Source: Psoroptes ovis
Taxonomy: Eukaryota; Arthropoda; Arachnida; Sarcoptiformes; Psoroptidae
NCBI GenBank assembly: GCA_002943765.1
Contig: PQWQ01000009.1
Location: 1,612,001-1,676,000 of the forward strand
Length of the DNA stretch: 64,000 bases
Reading direction: 5' to 3'
Part shown: piece by piece, positions 50,558 through 62,312 of the stretch
How positions within the stretch are numbered: the stretch's first letter is position 1
Layout of the letters: every line of letters begins with the position of its first letter
Made by a program: the position numbers and the translations under genes
Notes under the pieces: model-generated
Databases searched by the model: none
Seen by the model: only the letters and a program-made list of their open reading frames with translations
What the model was told of the DNA's origin: nothing

Positions 50558-50570
50558 AATAAAATAATAA
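50558..50570 (+). terminator. Candidate PLCL polyadenylation signals
   Basis: Two AATAAA hexamers at 50,558 and 50,565, about 50 bases after the stop codon. Confidence 0.5.
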
Positions 50571-50605
50571 ATTTTTTCACGTTTTTAAAACATTTTCGAG
50601 GGTTT

Positions 50606-50790
50606 GTCTTAGACTTTTTCAAAATTTTGAAAAAGTTGTGAAAGCTAGATAGCCTTAGATTTTTCGATTTTTCGAATATTTTGACGATGTATAACCTTAG
50701 ATTTTTTCGATTTTTTTCAAAAATTTTCACGTATTATAGCCTTAGATTTTTTCGATTTTTGAAAAATTTTGACCATGGATAGCTTTAGAC
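50606..50790. repeat. Tandem repeat, ~42-46 bp period, four to five units
   Basis: Units start near 50,606, 50,652, 50,694, 50,739 and 50,782. The core is CCTTAGATTTTTTCGATTTT followed by a run of A and T, then TTTGAC or TTTCAC and TATA/GATA. Spacing varies by a few bases. It lies directly after the PLCL 3' end and marks the start of the repeat-rich region. Confidence 0.75.
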
Positions 50791-51780
50791 ATCCTCAAAT
50801 TCACAAAGGTTACATTAACAACAAGCGACACTTTATCACATTGAAACACCTCTCACAACACATAATACAAAATAAACTAACATATCACTGTACACACAAC
50901 AATTTCTGTAAATAGTTCGCACACATTAACACCACAAATACATAATACTTTAATAATTTACAATTTATCATTTTATAATTTTTAAATAAGACTCATGTTG
51001 TCGGCGCATAGTCCCGCATTAGAGTACTCGAACCGACTTATTTTGTAAATAAAATTTCTTCTCTCAAATTCACAAAGGTTATGGGCCTAATTATTTAAAT
51101 GTCCTAAGATCCTATAACCAAATGTTTCTCCTGATTTCCAAATGCTATTTATTTAAATGTCTAATAGCCGTAAATTTTTTTCCAATTTCCAAAGGCTTTA
51201 GCTTTAGTAATACTAAAACTTCACATAGGGCTTAGGCAAGTTCGCCAAGTTCCTAAGGTTTTTAGATTTGGTTCTTCCCCAAATTGCCAAGAGTATACTT
51301 CTCCGAATTTGCAAAGACTATAGTCTTGGTTTTTCCGATGATCATGGAACTTAACGAAGATTTATGTGCGTGTCCAACATGATTGTGGTCCAATTTCAAT
51401 GCTGTCCATAATTTCGTACCAACATTTAGGAACTAATTTTATATTGATGCTCGTGGTTCGTTCCCATCCGACAATAATGATATTCATGTTGGTCGCTTAG
51501 TGCGTGTCCAACAAGATCCTTAAATTGAGTCTCTTCAAGATCAGCTTCAATTCTTGAAATCGATAAATTGAATCTGCCAGTGACATTAGTCTCATTGAAC
51601 TAAATCGGTAGAGGTAAATTTCAGTTTCAATGCCCTGCAAAATTTCGTCCCAGTATTTAGGCTTAAATTTGATGAAATCGCTCGTGGTTTGCTGCCATCC
51701 GACCATTTTGATATCAATTTAGTCGCCAAATACGTGTCCAACAGGGTCCTGTAATGCGTTTCTTTACGTTAAGATCTAGT
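50791..51780. other. Repeat-rich flank left of element E1
   Basis: No intact gene. It contains scattered phrases like CAAATTCACAAAGGTTA and CCGAATTTGCAAAGACTATA that look like degraded relatives of one another, plus two diverged copies of a coding-like segment (51,365-51,760, listed separately). G+C is higher than in the rest of the non-coding window. Confidence 0.55.
51365..51760 (-). pseudogene. Two diverged tandem copies of a coding-like segment, broken
   Basis: On the minus strand one copy reads MVGWQQTTSDFIKFKPKYWD and the other IVGWERTTSINIKLVPKCWY. They align residue for residue (VGW, TTS, IK, PK, W, EI). Each is followed or preceded by a segment reading CWTR(I/T). Stops and frame changes separate them, so the source is decayed. 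The protein family is not recognised. A similar CWTR-type segment recurs inverted at about 57,137-57,170. Confidence 0.5.
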
Positions 51781-53427
51781 GTATGATTTCGATTAATTCG
51801 TTTTTTCTGCCAACGATTATAGCCCCAATAATCTGAATGGTGAATACAAGAATTTAAAATTAATCTTTATAAATTTTAATTTAAACATAATTTACTTACA
51901 ATTAGATTTCGGCAGATGAACCATACAATTTGTTTAATGCTCTTCAAACACATTTTCAATGTACTTAGAAGAGATGTTGATGATTGTTTGATTTGAAATT
52001 TTCTGATGCTTGCTTTCAAAATTCGAGCTGTTTTTATACTAAATTTGTCTTGATAAATTTTAATTGTAGTCAATGCTGAAGCTTGATAACATCACAGTCA
52101 TGTATCTTAGAAAAATCTAGAAAATTAGAGAAGTTTTCATTTCTTCTTCTTTGATCAATATTGTCTATCAATCTAATTCACATTCAAGATGAACATTTAT
52201 CATTCATATTAATAATTAATATGTGATTAAGTGTTCAAACTTGCTATCTTAGCATAAGAGAGTAAGTAACAAATTTTGATAAATTTTGAGTTGTCAAATT
52301 TTTTTTTGCCTATTTAAATAGCCATTCGTCTTGAAGAAAATTTTTTATTTTGATTTTTGTTTTTACACAGGCAACATCTTTAAAATTGGCTTAATTTATT
52401 ATCGATGAATTTAGTAAGTCTTTGTTATTGTTTTGATGTTGTGCAGCATGTTTTAACATTTGTTTTTTCTTCATTTAGTTCCTGATGGTATTATGGCCCG
52501 ATATTTATCTCGAAAGCGATGGTAGGTATTGTCTAATCTTCTGATTTGATTGTGGTCTGTCGCAAACCCTTTAATTTATCTGGTTAACCACCAAATCAAA
52601 TGAAAACAGTATATCTTACTACTTATACTTACATTCTTCACGACCCCTAATTGTTAACAGATCTTTAGTCTGTTAATAACTCATGCTTAAACTTTGTGAC
52701 TCATTAGTTTAGTTTCATTCAATTTGAATAACTAATTTCAGTGACAGGATCTTTCCTCATCTAAAATCATTTGCATGACTCGATCAAATCCCTTGATATT
52801 TCTTTAGTTTTTGTCCAATTATTGTTTTCCCTTGTGATAACGGAACAAGGGTTATCTTGCTTGTTCTTCATCATCATCATTATTGTTAGTCATTTGGTCA
52901 TTGTTTGAGTATTCTCCATTTCAATTGCATGAGTATTAATTTTCCTTTTAACCATATCACGATGCAAATGCTAAGGCAGAGCACCTTAATAAAGATTATT
53001 ATTATTATCATCAGTATCATTATTTGTTATTATTATTATTTTTTTTGAATTTTCTTTCTGGGCCTTTGTAGCTCTCAGTTTTTAGGGTCTTTCCATATCT
53101 TTCATCAGTTGCATGGCTTGATAAAATTCCTCAATACTTTAGTTTTTGTTCCACCATTGTTGATCATTTGATCACTCTCCTATTCATTTTTCCGATTCAC
53201 AATTATTTCTAAACGAGTATTAATTTTACTTAATAATCATATTGTTGATTATCCCCCTTGACCTGTCCAATTTTTTTTTTTTTTTTTTTTTTTTGATTGA
53301 CTTGTCAAATCTCCCTCTATTTTCTAGTTGTTCCTGTTTTAATTTAAATTACATCTGAATTTCATTATTCCTCTCATTTGTATATTCCTAATTGTCCCAT
53401 TTAACTCATGCAAATTAGTTAGCTGTA

Positions 53428-53505
53428 GCGTTGGCGATGGTAGAGGTGGAGGTGGTGATGGTGGAAACGATGTCAATGGCGGTGGCTACATGTTTCAGTA
53501 TGGTA
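53428..53505. repeat. GGN-rich purine tract in left arm of E1
   Basis: A run of GGTGGAGGTGGTGATGGTGG-type triplets. Its inverted counterpart, CCACCTCCACCTCCACCACC, lies near 54,272-54,292 in the other arm. Related tracts lie near 61,660-61,682 and 62,448-62,500 in E2. Confidence 0.6.
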
Positions 53506-53510
53506 TGAAA

Positions 53511-53612
53511 AGGTGAGTATAACATGGTAAGTATAAGTAGGTAAGTTTAATTAGGTAAGTATAAGGTATAATGTATGATGAATATAATTAGGTAAGTATA
53601 ACAAGGTAAGTA
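53511..53612 (+). repeat. Irregular array of GGTAAGTATA motifs (E1 left)
   Basis: About six copies of GGTAAGTATA or one-base variants spaced 10-40 bp apart. The motif equals the animal 5' splice-site consensus extended by TATA. The same array appears inverted at 54,175-54,252 and again in E2. Confidence 0.75.
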
Positions 53613-53640
53613 CATTTTAATTTCTACTAATCCTTACCGA

Positions 53641-54150
53641 CCCGGGTTGGAAATGGCCTCGAAGGGACCAAATTTTGGTCCTGTAATGGATCGAAATTTC
53701 GGTCCCTTCGGGGACATTTTCAACCCGGGAGCTACCCCCTCCCAACTGAAATGAGGGGGGTCAGTTGGGAGGGGGTAGTGTGAGGGAGGACGGTAGGGAG
53801 GGAGATCGAAAGAGAGGGGAATGGAAGGGGAGTGCAACACCCAGAACCCCGAGGCAGAGGGGGGGCCGGACGAATTTTTCGCGTATTTATATATAAAAAA
53901 AAAGCATAAGGATTTGACAAACCTCCTCCCCTACGCCCCCTCTCCCTTTCGAATCTCCCTCCCTCTCTTTCCCCTCCCTCGCAATCTCCTCCCCACCCGT
54001 CCTCTCTCACACTACCCCCTCCCAACTGACCCACCTCATTTCAGTTGGGAGGGGGTGGCACCCGGGTCGAAAATGACCCCGAAGGGATCGAAATTTCGAT
54101 CCAATCAGGGACCAAAATTTGATCCCTTCGGGGCCAAGTTTCGACCCGGG
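53641..54150. repeat. GC-rich palindromic module of E1 (~510 bp)
   Basis: Bounded by CCCGGG at both ends and G+C-rich in a very AT-rich region. It is an inverted repeat around an AT loop (TATTTATATATAAAA). The arms contain nested palindromes (GGACCAAATTTTGGTCC-like, GATCGAAATTTCGATC) and two strong hairpins: TACCCCCTCCCAACTGA with its reverse complement at 53,733-53,777 and again at 54,013-54,057. It is the centre of the E1 palindrome. Confidence 0.85.
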
Positions 54151-54174
54151 TTGGAAATAGTTAGTCGCAATTAA

Positions 54175-54252
54175 TATACTTACCTGTTTGTACACACGTT
54201 ATTATACTTACCTGATTATACTTACCTATACTTACCTATATATACTTACCTT
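54175..54252 (-). repeat. GGTAAGTATA motif array, inverted (E1 right)
   Basis: Five copies of TATACTTACC on the plus strand, mirroring 53,511-53,612 across the GC-rich module. Confidence 0.75.
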
Positions 54253-57200
54253 TTCGCACCATCCTCCGAATCCGCCACCTCCACCTCCACCACCAGCACC
54301 ATCCTCGGTCCAGCGTATCTAATCTCCCGGCTATTTGTCACGATCCCTAGAAATATACAAATGAAAGGATAATGAAATCAAGATGAATTATAAATTAAAA
54401 CAGGGACAACTAAAAAATAGAGGGAAAAGAAAAGATTTGACAAGTTAATGCAAAAAAATTGAAAAGGTCAACGGTGGATAATTAAGAGCAATGACAAAGT
54501 ATATCAATACTAATGCGAGTGTTGTGGAGAATACTCAAATGTCGCAAAATTGATCTTGAGCTATGGACTAATAACAGGGAACTATTTCTTAAAGGAATCT
54601 ATCTCGTCATGGATTTGGTAAATAATGAATGTTGATCTAATAGAAAAAGCATCAAAAATGCTAGACTATGCGTGGTTGCTCAACAGCCTAATAAAATTGA
54701 ACAAAATTCATGCGTTTTCTAATTAATAAATGTAAACAATACAAGGATTTAGGAGTTTTCATAAACATTCTAAATTGAGTCAATCTAAACCAGCGATTCA
54801 CAAAGTGGGCCATAATGATCAATGGCTGCATTTTTGAGCGATGAACAATTCTAAAGGGTGTGGGCCCTGGATAATACATTTAATCAGCTGTGTTTACAAT
54901 TGGAATCATTACCTTGGAATAAATTAATGCAATACAAAAGCAGCATGGAATTGAATATAATGAGGACAATACCTTCCATCCATCCATCCATCTCGGGTAT
55001 AATAATGATGAGCCCTAATCAAAAAGAATGATGCAAATATTAATAAGAATCATCATTATAATCATTATATCAATAATAAATGTGGGCGCTAGGATTGGTT
55101 GAGATGGCAAGGGTCTTCTTACTCAGAATTATACGCTTGGATACTTCTTGGCCTAATATAATCAAGGGGAAATTTCATGATTTTCCTAATCAATATAAAA
55201 ATACATGGTCTCAGGAATTTTCATGAACATTCTGAATTGGGGTCTACTGACAACAGCGAAGTTTTTCTTACATCTAGGCAGGACATTATCTCTTCATGGA
55301 CTGGGGTAAATAAATGTTGATTGATTTCACAAATCATCAAAAATGTTTGAATATGCTTACCATTGCTCGAAATAATTTGATGTTGCCACGCTGCCAACCA
55401 AAACGAAAATGAAAAATTAACACCAAGACAAATGCTTATTTAAATAGGCAATAAAATTTTGACAACTCATCTCCAAATCAAATTGACATCTAATTGTCAA
55501 TCGTTTGATTGAGGGTCTGTCCATATAATACGTCATGATTGTGTTGTCAATAGATGTCACTAATACTATTTTCATTTGAAATCTTTGAAAATGAAATCAT
55601 GATTCTTGTCGAATCATCCTTGAAAGATTCATTTTAATTAGATGATAAATGCCGCTGGGAGTCTTGGGTACTTTTTTTTAAATGAAAGGCTCATTACAAT
55701 CTATGCCATTCAAAAAATTGTCAGAGGGTCGCCAATGGTATTAAGAGCTCGAAAAGTCTGTATTGGTGGTACCGATGTTCAGACCTCACAATGTACCAAG
55801 ACCTGTGATGAATGGAAATCTGTGCGATAAGAAAAATAGAGAACCATGAGTTAATCACTAATTTTTTCGAGCTAAAAATCAAACAAAATTACCTTGTTTG
55901 ATGACAAAAAAAGCCAAATCATTATTAAATTCATTTTTTTGATTAAATTTTATTCTAAGATACACCATTCCTTAAGGCTGTAGCCTTAGAATTTATCGAA
56001 TTTTTAAACGATCAAGCACGAAAACTTGATTCTTCTATTTTTTCATTGAATTTAAATTGAATTTTAAGCAATTCGGACTGAAAATGGTAAAGGGCGAAGA
56101 TCACAAATACACCATTGATCGACTCTAATAATAGTATTCAAATGAAAGCTATGATTATTCAGCCGCATAAAGAGATGCCTAATAATGTATATTGATGATC
56201 AATTGAAGAATAATGATAATAATTCTTAACATTGCTGTGAAAATAAAATAAAAAATGAATGAGTTTTAGTTCATTTACATGCAAAAATTTTACATACCAT
56301 TTTTTAGTCTTTGAATTTTAAGAAAATTGAATAAAGATAATTAATTGAATCGGTGGATATAATGATGCTAAATTCTTGAATTATCAAAAATAAATAATAA
56401 TTCTTCAAAAACCAGCTGTAAAATTACCAGTAATATTTTCTTCGAACATTTTTGTAAATTTTATTTTGTTCATACTGCCATCTAAGGGTTCTGAATTGTA
56501 TAAGGTGGAGACTATGTATTATGAAGCCGGTATCATAGCAAATTCTGGTAGAAACAGTACGTCAATGACATTCATCAACAGATGACGACTGGTTAGGACA
56601 AAATGACGTATTAATACTAAGTATAAATTAATCAAAATTGGTACTTACTCTTATGCTAAGATTGAACACTTAATCATATATTATTAATATGAATGATAAA
56701 TGTTCATCTTGAATTTGAATTAGAGACGACAATATTGATCATAGAAGACAGAAAACTTCTCCAATTTGCTCGATTTTTCCATGATTGATGACTGTGATGT
56801 TATTAGACTCATACATTGACTACAATTAAAATTAACCAAGACAAATTTAGTATATAAACAGCTCGAATTTTGGTGGAAATTATCATTCAATTTCAAAACG
56901 AAACAACCATCAAAATCTGTTCAAAAAACTTGAAATGTTTTTGCAGAGCATTAAACAATATAATTAGTTTATCAGTCGAAACCTAAAGGTAAATATGTTA
57001 TATTTAAACTAAAATTGTTAAATACTAATTTATACTCATCAATTTCACAATTTAGATTATTGGTGATCTTTTCGTTGGCAGATCGAACGAATTAATTAAT
57101 ACCATACATTGGAGCTTGAAGTTAGCGCTTGACCGGGACATTCTTGGACACGAATTTGGCGGGGAGACAAATTTAAACACTGTCAGCTAGAGGCGAATTA

Positions 57201-57615
57201 CGAGCAACAATGACCACTGGTTAAGAACAATTTTAAAAGGTGCTGCATAACATCAAACAATATAACAGACTTACCGAATTCTTCGGAAATGAATTGGAGC
57301 CAATTATAAGATGATGCCTGTATGAAAAGAAAATCGAGATAGAAAAAATCAAGAAAATAGGTTATCATTCAAATCGGTAATGAAATTTGGATACCTCACG
57401 GGTCAAGATTCTATGTATAGTTACTCTCAACAGCCGATCGATAGTTCCCATTGATAGTTAGCTATCCGTAAAAAATTCGCCCAAATACATCCATGATTTA
57501 AACTGTTTCAGAAAATTAAAATACAATCTAAATATAAATAAAATAATTGATTATTAAAAAAAAATAAACTTGAATTAAACCAATTGAAATTAGCATTCAT
57601 AAATTAGCGTGAATA

Positions 57616-57761
57616 TACGGGGTTTCAAATTTTGATTCGGAATTTGGAAATTGATTTTCGTAGTTTCAAAATTGAATTTCGTAATTTTACGGTTTATAAT
57701 TACATTCAAAACTATGAAAACCTATTCAAAAACCACGAATAAAAACTTTAATTACTGTATA
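57616..57761. repeat. Hairpin element, family 2, copy 2
   Basis: It contains TCGTAGTTTCAAAATTGA, AATTTCGTAATTTTACGG and CACGAATAAAAACTTTAATT, ending ACTGTATA. The element shares arms and interior phrases with 11,380-11,482 but has internal duplications and is about 40 bp longer. Confidence 0.55.
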
Positions 57762-58400
57762 ACTATCATTTTAAAATTGTAAATAAAGTTTTTTTTTGAT
57801 TTAATTGAAAATACCTGAGTATGAATTCCAATGAAGTCCATCATTGGTGAATGAAATCAAATGATGATTGATATTGATATTTTGAATGATCATTTAGACG
57901 CATTCATTCCTGCCATGTCTGCTTGGTTATGGTTATCTTTTGATTGATGATAATCTGATTATTTTATACTTTTCATGATCAATTTCTTAATCATTGAAAA
58001 ATCAGTTTTTTATCAACTTGATTAAATTGAAATTGAACAAATTGAACAATCTTCATCTGTTAACGTGAAAAAAACACAAAAACCTGTCATTAGTAAATTG
58101 AAAATAAGAAAACAGATTCAATACCTGATCTATAATCTGATAAAGCAAATCGCTTTCAATGGATTATTAATTGATTATCTCAAATTTATGCCAGGTAATA
58201 TTATATCGAAGAAACAAAATATTTATAAAAATGTTCATTTCGATCAATAAATTCATAACATAACATATTGGCTTGATTTATCAATCGATTAAATTGATAA
58301 TAATGATGAACAATTTGTAATTTTATTTTTTTCAAATTTTTATTAATCAAAAATGATCAACTAAATTAATTGATTCAATATAATTAAATTTATAAATCAG

Positions 58401-58562
58401 GTTCGAATCGAATGTTTTTAACAAATCGAATGTTTGACAAATCGAATGTTTTTGTTGATTTGCGCCAAAAAAATAGTTCGACTCAAATTTCGTAGATGGC
58501 AGCACTTTTATTAATAATTTGGCGGGCCAACAAACAAAAACATTCGATTCGAGTGCGAACTT
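58401..58562. repeat. Hairpin element with triplicated AAATCGAATGTTT in one arm
   Basis: The left arm has GTTCGAATCGAATGTTTTT, then two more AAATCGAATGTTT units and GTTGATTTGCGCC. The right arm reads GGCGGGCCAACAAACAAAAA then CATTCGATTCGAGTGCGAAC. Together they form a ~160-bp imperfect hairpin with an internal tandem triplication on one side. Confidence 0.65.
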
Positions 58563-61500
58563 AACTAAATCAAGTGATTCAATTGATCAAAATGAATTTC
58601 ATATTCAGATAATGACATATCATCATCAATACATCAACTCAATTACAAATTAAGCGATCATCACCATCATCAAAATAATCACCAAAAAAATAAGCTCGAT
58701 TTGAGATGATATTTATTGGCTTTATCAATATTAATTATATATCATGAATCATCCTTCTCTGAATATAATTATGTTCACGACAGAATCCATTTCCTCACAA
58801 ATATGCGTACATGAGTGTCATTGAATATGAATTAAATTTTTCAAATGCACATGTTCATTGTGTGTGTGTGTCAATCAAATGTATTGATGTGTATTTTAAT
58901 TGTGAAGAAATATGTTTAAATGACATTGATTGTAACGAGCATTTCACGACTGCCTCGATGGTGATAGAAATGAAAAGTTGATACGCTGGGCCAAAAACGG
59001 TGGCGACATGCTCGAAGGTAAGTCAGTACTCTAGTTGATGGCTGAAGAATTATAATTTGAATGATGCTTTACCTCAAAATTCGAGCTGTTTTTATACTAA
59101 ATTTGTCTTGTTAAATTTTAATTGTAGTCAATGTATGAGTCCAATAACATCACAGTCATGTATCATCATCAATCATAGAAAAATCTAGAAAATTAGAGAA
59201 GTTTTCTTTCTTCTTAGATCAATATTGTCATCTCTAATTCACATTCAAGATGAACATTTATCATTCATATTAATAATATATGATTAAGTGTTCAATCTTA
59301 GCATAACAAGTGAGTAACAATTTTGATAATTTTATACTTGGTATTAATACGTCATTTTGTCTTGATCAGCCATCATCTGTAGATGAATGTCATTGACGTA
59401 CTATGTCAACCAGATTTTGCCTTGACACCGGCTTAATAACACTTAGTCTTTACCTCATGCAATCGATAATCCTTAGATGGCCGTATGAAGAAAATAAAAT
59501 TTCCGAAAATGTTCATAGAAAATATTCCCGGTAAATGTATTTGCATTTTGCATTTACAGCTGTGAATTATTGTTTATTTTTTTTTAGAATTCAAGAATCG
59601 TTATTTACTTCAATTAATTCAATTATATCTATTCAATTTTAATGGTATGTAGAATTTGTATTTGGTTCAACGTAAACTAATTTTCTCAATTTTATTTTTG
59701 CAGCAATGTTATAAATGAAAAAATGATGGGAGAAAAAAAATTAAAGGGTCTATTTTTCAATTTTCGATAGCCTTTCTGGCAAATGTTATATCTCATGATA
59801 TTTATCAATGGAGAATTTACATCGGCTTTGATCAAAACACGTATCTAAGGCGATGGTGATGGAAAAATGCATAATGAAAACATGGATTAAACCAGAGCAC
59901 AAATGATGGCTAAATTTAATTCATTTTGAACTCTATCACCGCTCATATTGGTACATTTCAGTCAAAATTTCTGAGGTTCTATTTCCGGCCCAATACCAAT
60001 TCTTTGATAATGTAATCACTGTTTTAAATTGATTATTTCCCTTTGAAATTTCATCCCAGTTGATCGGGGCACTGATCGCAAACTGGGACTTATTAAATTT
60101 AATTATCCTCAAAAGATGTGTAAGTAAACTTTATTTTATTTGTTTATATTGTATCTTAATTTTTGAATTTTTGAAACAGTTTAAATCATGGATGTATTTT
60201 GGCATTTATCATCTAATCAAAATGAATCTTTCAAGAATAATTCGACAAGAATCATGAATTCATTTTCAAAGAATTCAAATGAAAATAGTATAAGCGCGAC
60301 ATCTATTGACAACACAATCATAACGTATTATATGGACAGACCCACAATCAAACCAGTGACAATTAGATGTCAATTTGATTTGAAGATGAGTTGTCAAAAT
60401 TTTATTGCCTATTTAAATAAGCATTTGTCTTGGTGTTAATTTTTTATTTTCGATTTGGCTGGCAGCGTGGCAACATCAAATTATTTCGAGCAATGGTAAG
60501 CATATTCAAACATTTTTGATGATTTGTTAAATCAATCAACATTTATTAACCCCAGTCCATGAAGAGATAATATCCTGCTTAGATGTAAGAAGTGCTTCTC
60601 TGTCATTAGTTTCAGTGAATCCCAATTCAGAATGTTCATGAAAATTCCTGAGACCATGTATTTTTTTATTGATTAGGAAAATCATGGATTATCCCCTTCA
60701 TGTTATTAGGCAAAGAAGAAACCAAGCGTATAATTCTGACTAAGAAGACCCTTGCCATCTCAACTCTAAATCTGAGCGCCCCTAAATTTATTATTGATAT
60801 AATGATAATGATGATTCTTATTAATATTTTCATTATTCTTTTTGATTAGGGCTCATCATTATTGTTTTCGTGGATGGATGGATGGAAGGTATTGTCTTCA
60901 TAATTCAATTCCATGCTGCTTTCGCACTGCATTAATTTATTCCAAGGTAATGATTTCAACTGTGAACACAGCTGAACAAATGTATTATCCAGGGCCCACA
61001 CCCTTTAGAATTGTTCATCGCCTTAAAATGCAGCCAATATGGCCCATTTTGGGTTTAGATTGACTTAATTTAGAATGTTTATGAAAATTCCTAAATCCTT
61101 GTGTTGTTTACAATTAATCAATTAGGAAACGTTTGAGCTTTGTTCATTTTTAATAGGGTGTTAAGCAACCACGCTTATAATTGTGACAACTAAGACCCTT
61201 GCCATTTGAACTAGATCTGCGCGTCCACATTTATCATTATTATTATCCACATAATAATGATTCTGAATTGTATTTCCAACATTTTATTTAATTATAATAA
61301 ACAGCATAGTCAAGTATTTTTGATGACGCACAGTCAAGCATAGTTTGACGAGGTAATATCCTTTGAGAAATAGTTCCCTGTCATCAGTTCATAGCTCAAG
61401 ATGAGTATTCTCTACATTAGTTGCATGAGTATTAATTTTACTTGATAATAATATTGTTATTCATCCCTCTTGACCTTTCCATTTTCTTTCGATTTGTATA

Positions 61501-61693
61501 ATCATTTCATTTCCCATGATTCTTTTATTTGTCCCTATTCTAAGTTGAAATCCATCAGAATCTCATTATATTCCTTTCATTTGTATATTTCTAGGGATGG
61601 GTTCAGAAAGGTTGGAGGCTAAATACGCGAGGCCGAAGATGGTGGCGAAAAGTTAATTGACGACGGTGGCGGAGGCGGAGGACGGCGCGAAAA

Positions 61694-61772
61694 GGTAAGT
61701 ATATTTAGGTAAGTATAATCAGGTAAGTATAATAACGTGTGTACAATCAGGTAAGTATAACAAGGTAAGTAT
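61694..61772 (+). repeat. GGTAAGTATA motif array (E2 left)
   Basis: Five copies of GGTAAGTATA between the GGCGGAGGCGGAGG tract and the GC-rich module, corresponding to 54,175-54,252 in E1. Confidence 0.75.
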
Positions 61773-61797
61773 ATTAATTGTAACTAATCTATTCCAA

Positions 61798-62312
61798 CCC
61801 GGGTCGAAACTTGGCCCCGAAGGGATCAAATTTTGGTCCCTGATTGGATCGAAATTTCGATCCCTTCGGGGTCATTTTCAACCCGGGAGACACCCCCTCC
61901 CAACTGAAATGAGGGGGGTCAGTTGGGAGGGGGTAGTGTGAGGAAGGACGGGCTGGGAGGAGATCGCGAGGGAGAGGAAAGAGAGGGAGGGAGATTCGAA
62001 AGGGAGAGGAGGCGTAGGGGAGGAGGTTTGTCAGTTCCTTATGCTTTTTTTTATTTTTTATATATAAATACGCAAAAATTCGTCCGGCCTCCCCTCTGCC
62101 TCGGGGTTCTGGGTGTTGCACTCCCCTCCCATTCCCCTCTCTTTCGATCTCCCTCCCTACCGTCCTCCCTCACACTACCCCCTCCCAACTGACCCCCCTC
62201 ATTTCAGTTGGGAGGGGGTAGCTCCCGGGTTGAAAATGTCCCCGAAGGGACCGAAATTTCGATCCATTACAGGACCAAAATTTGGTCCCTTCGAGGCCAT
62301 TTTCAACCCGGG
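61798..62312. repeat. GC-rich palindromic module of E2 (~515 bp)
   Basis: Same architecture as 53,641-54,150: CCCGGG at both ends, nested palindromes, an AT loop near 62,045-62,070, and the CCCCCTCCCAACTGA hairpins at about 61,891-61,935 and 62,176-62,220. It is inverted relative to the E1 module. Confidence 0.85.

Larger units (their letters stand above)
51781..57107. mobile_element. Foldback-like element E1 with long inverted repeats
   Basis: The left end (51,781-52,330) and right end (56,640-57,107) are inverted copies of each other. Shared landmarks are AATTCGTT..CTGCCAACGA, GTTTAATGCTC, ATTCGAGCTGTTTTTATAC, TAACATCACAGTCATG and TTAAGTGTTCAA. Inside, 52.3-53.9 kb pairs with 53.9-55.5 kb about a centre near 53,895, so most of the element is one imperfect palindrome. 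The right arm has about 1.1 kb of extra sequence (55,500-56,640). No transposase domain was recognised. The layout recalls FB- or Galileo-type foldback elements, but that is structural analogy only. A second copy (E2) lies inverted at 59,072 onward. Confidence 0.75.
57108..59071. other. Spacer between E1 and E2
   Basis: About 2 kb that holds the axis of the large inverted arrangement (near 58.0 kb). Its two halves are not inverted copies. It contains a decayed coding-like segment at 57,137-57,170, the family-2 hairpin at 57,616-57,761, a further hairpin at 58,401-58,562 and a GTGTGT tract near 58,860. No gene is recognised. Confidence 0.6.

Noticed and set aside
50606..50790. CRISPR-like array
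   Set aside because: Units are contiguous and degenerate with no unique spacers, in a eukaryotic genome.
53428..53505. GGN-rich tract as a glycine-rich protein exon
   Set aside because: No extended ORF, no flanking coding sequence, and a mirrored partner on the opposite strand; better explained as element structure.
53634..54174. GC-rich stretch as bacterial contamination
   Set aside because: It is embedded in, and mirrored with, AT-rich host-like repeat sequence in two separate copies; a chimeric read would not recur inverted at 61.8-62.3 kb.
58401..58420. GGTTCGAATC resembling a tRNA T-loop
   Set aside because: No acceptor stem, D-arm or anticodon arm can be built around it; it is part of the hairpin arm.
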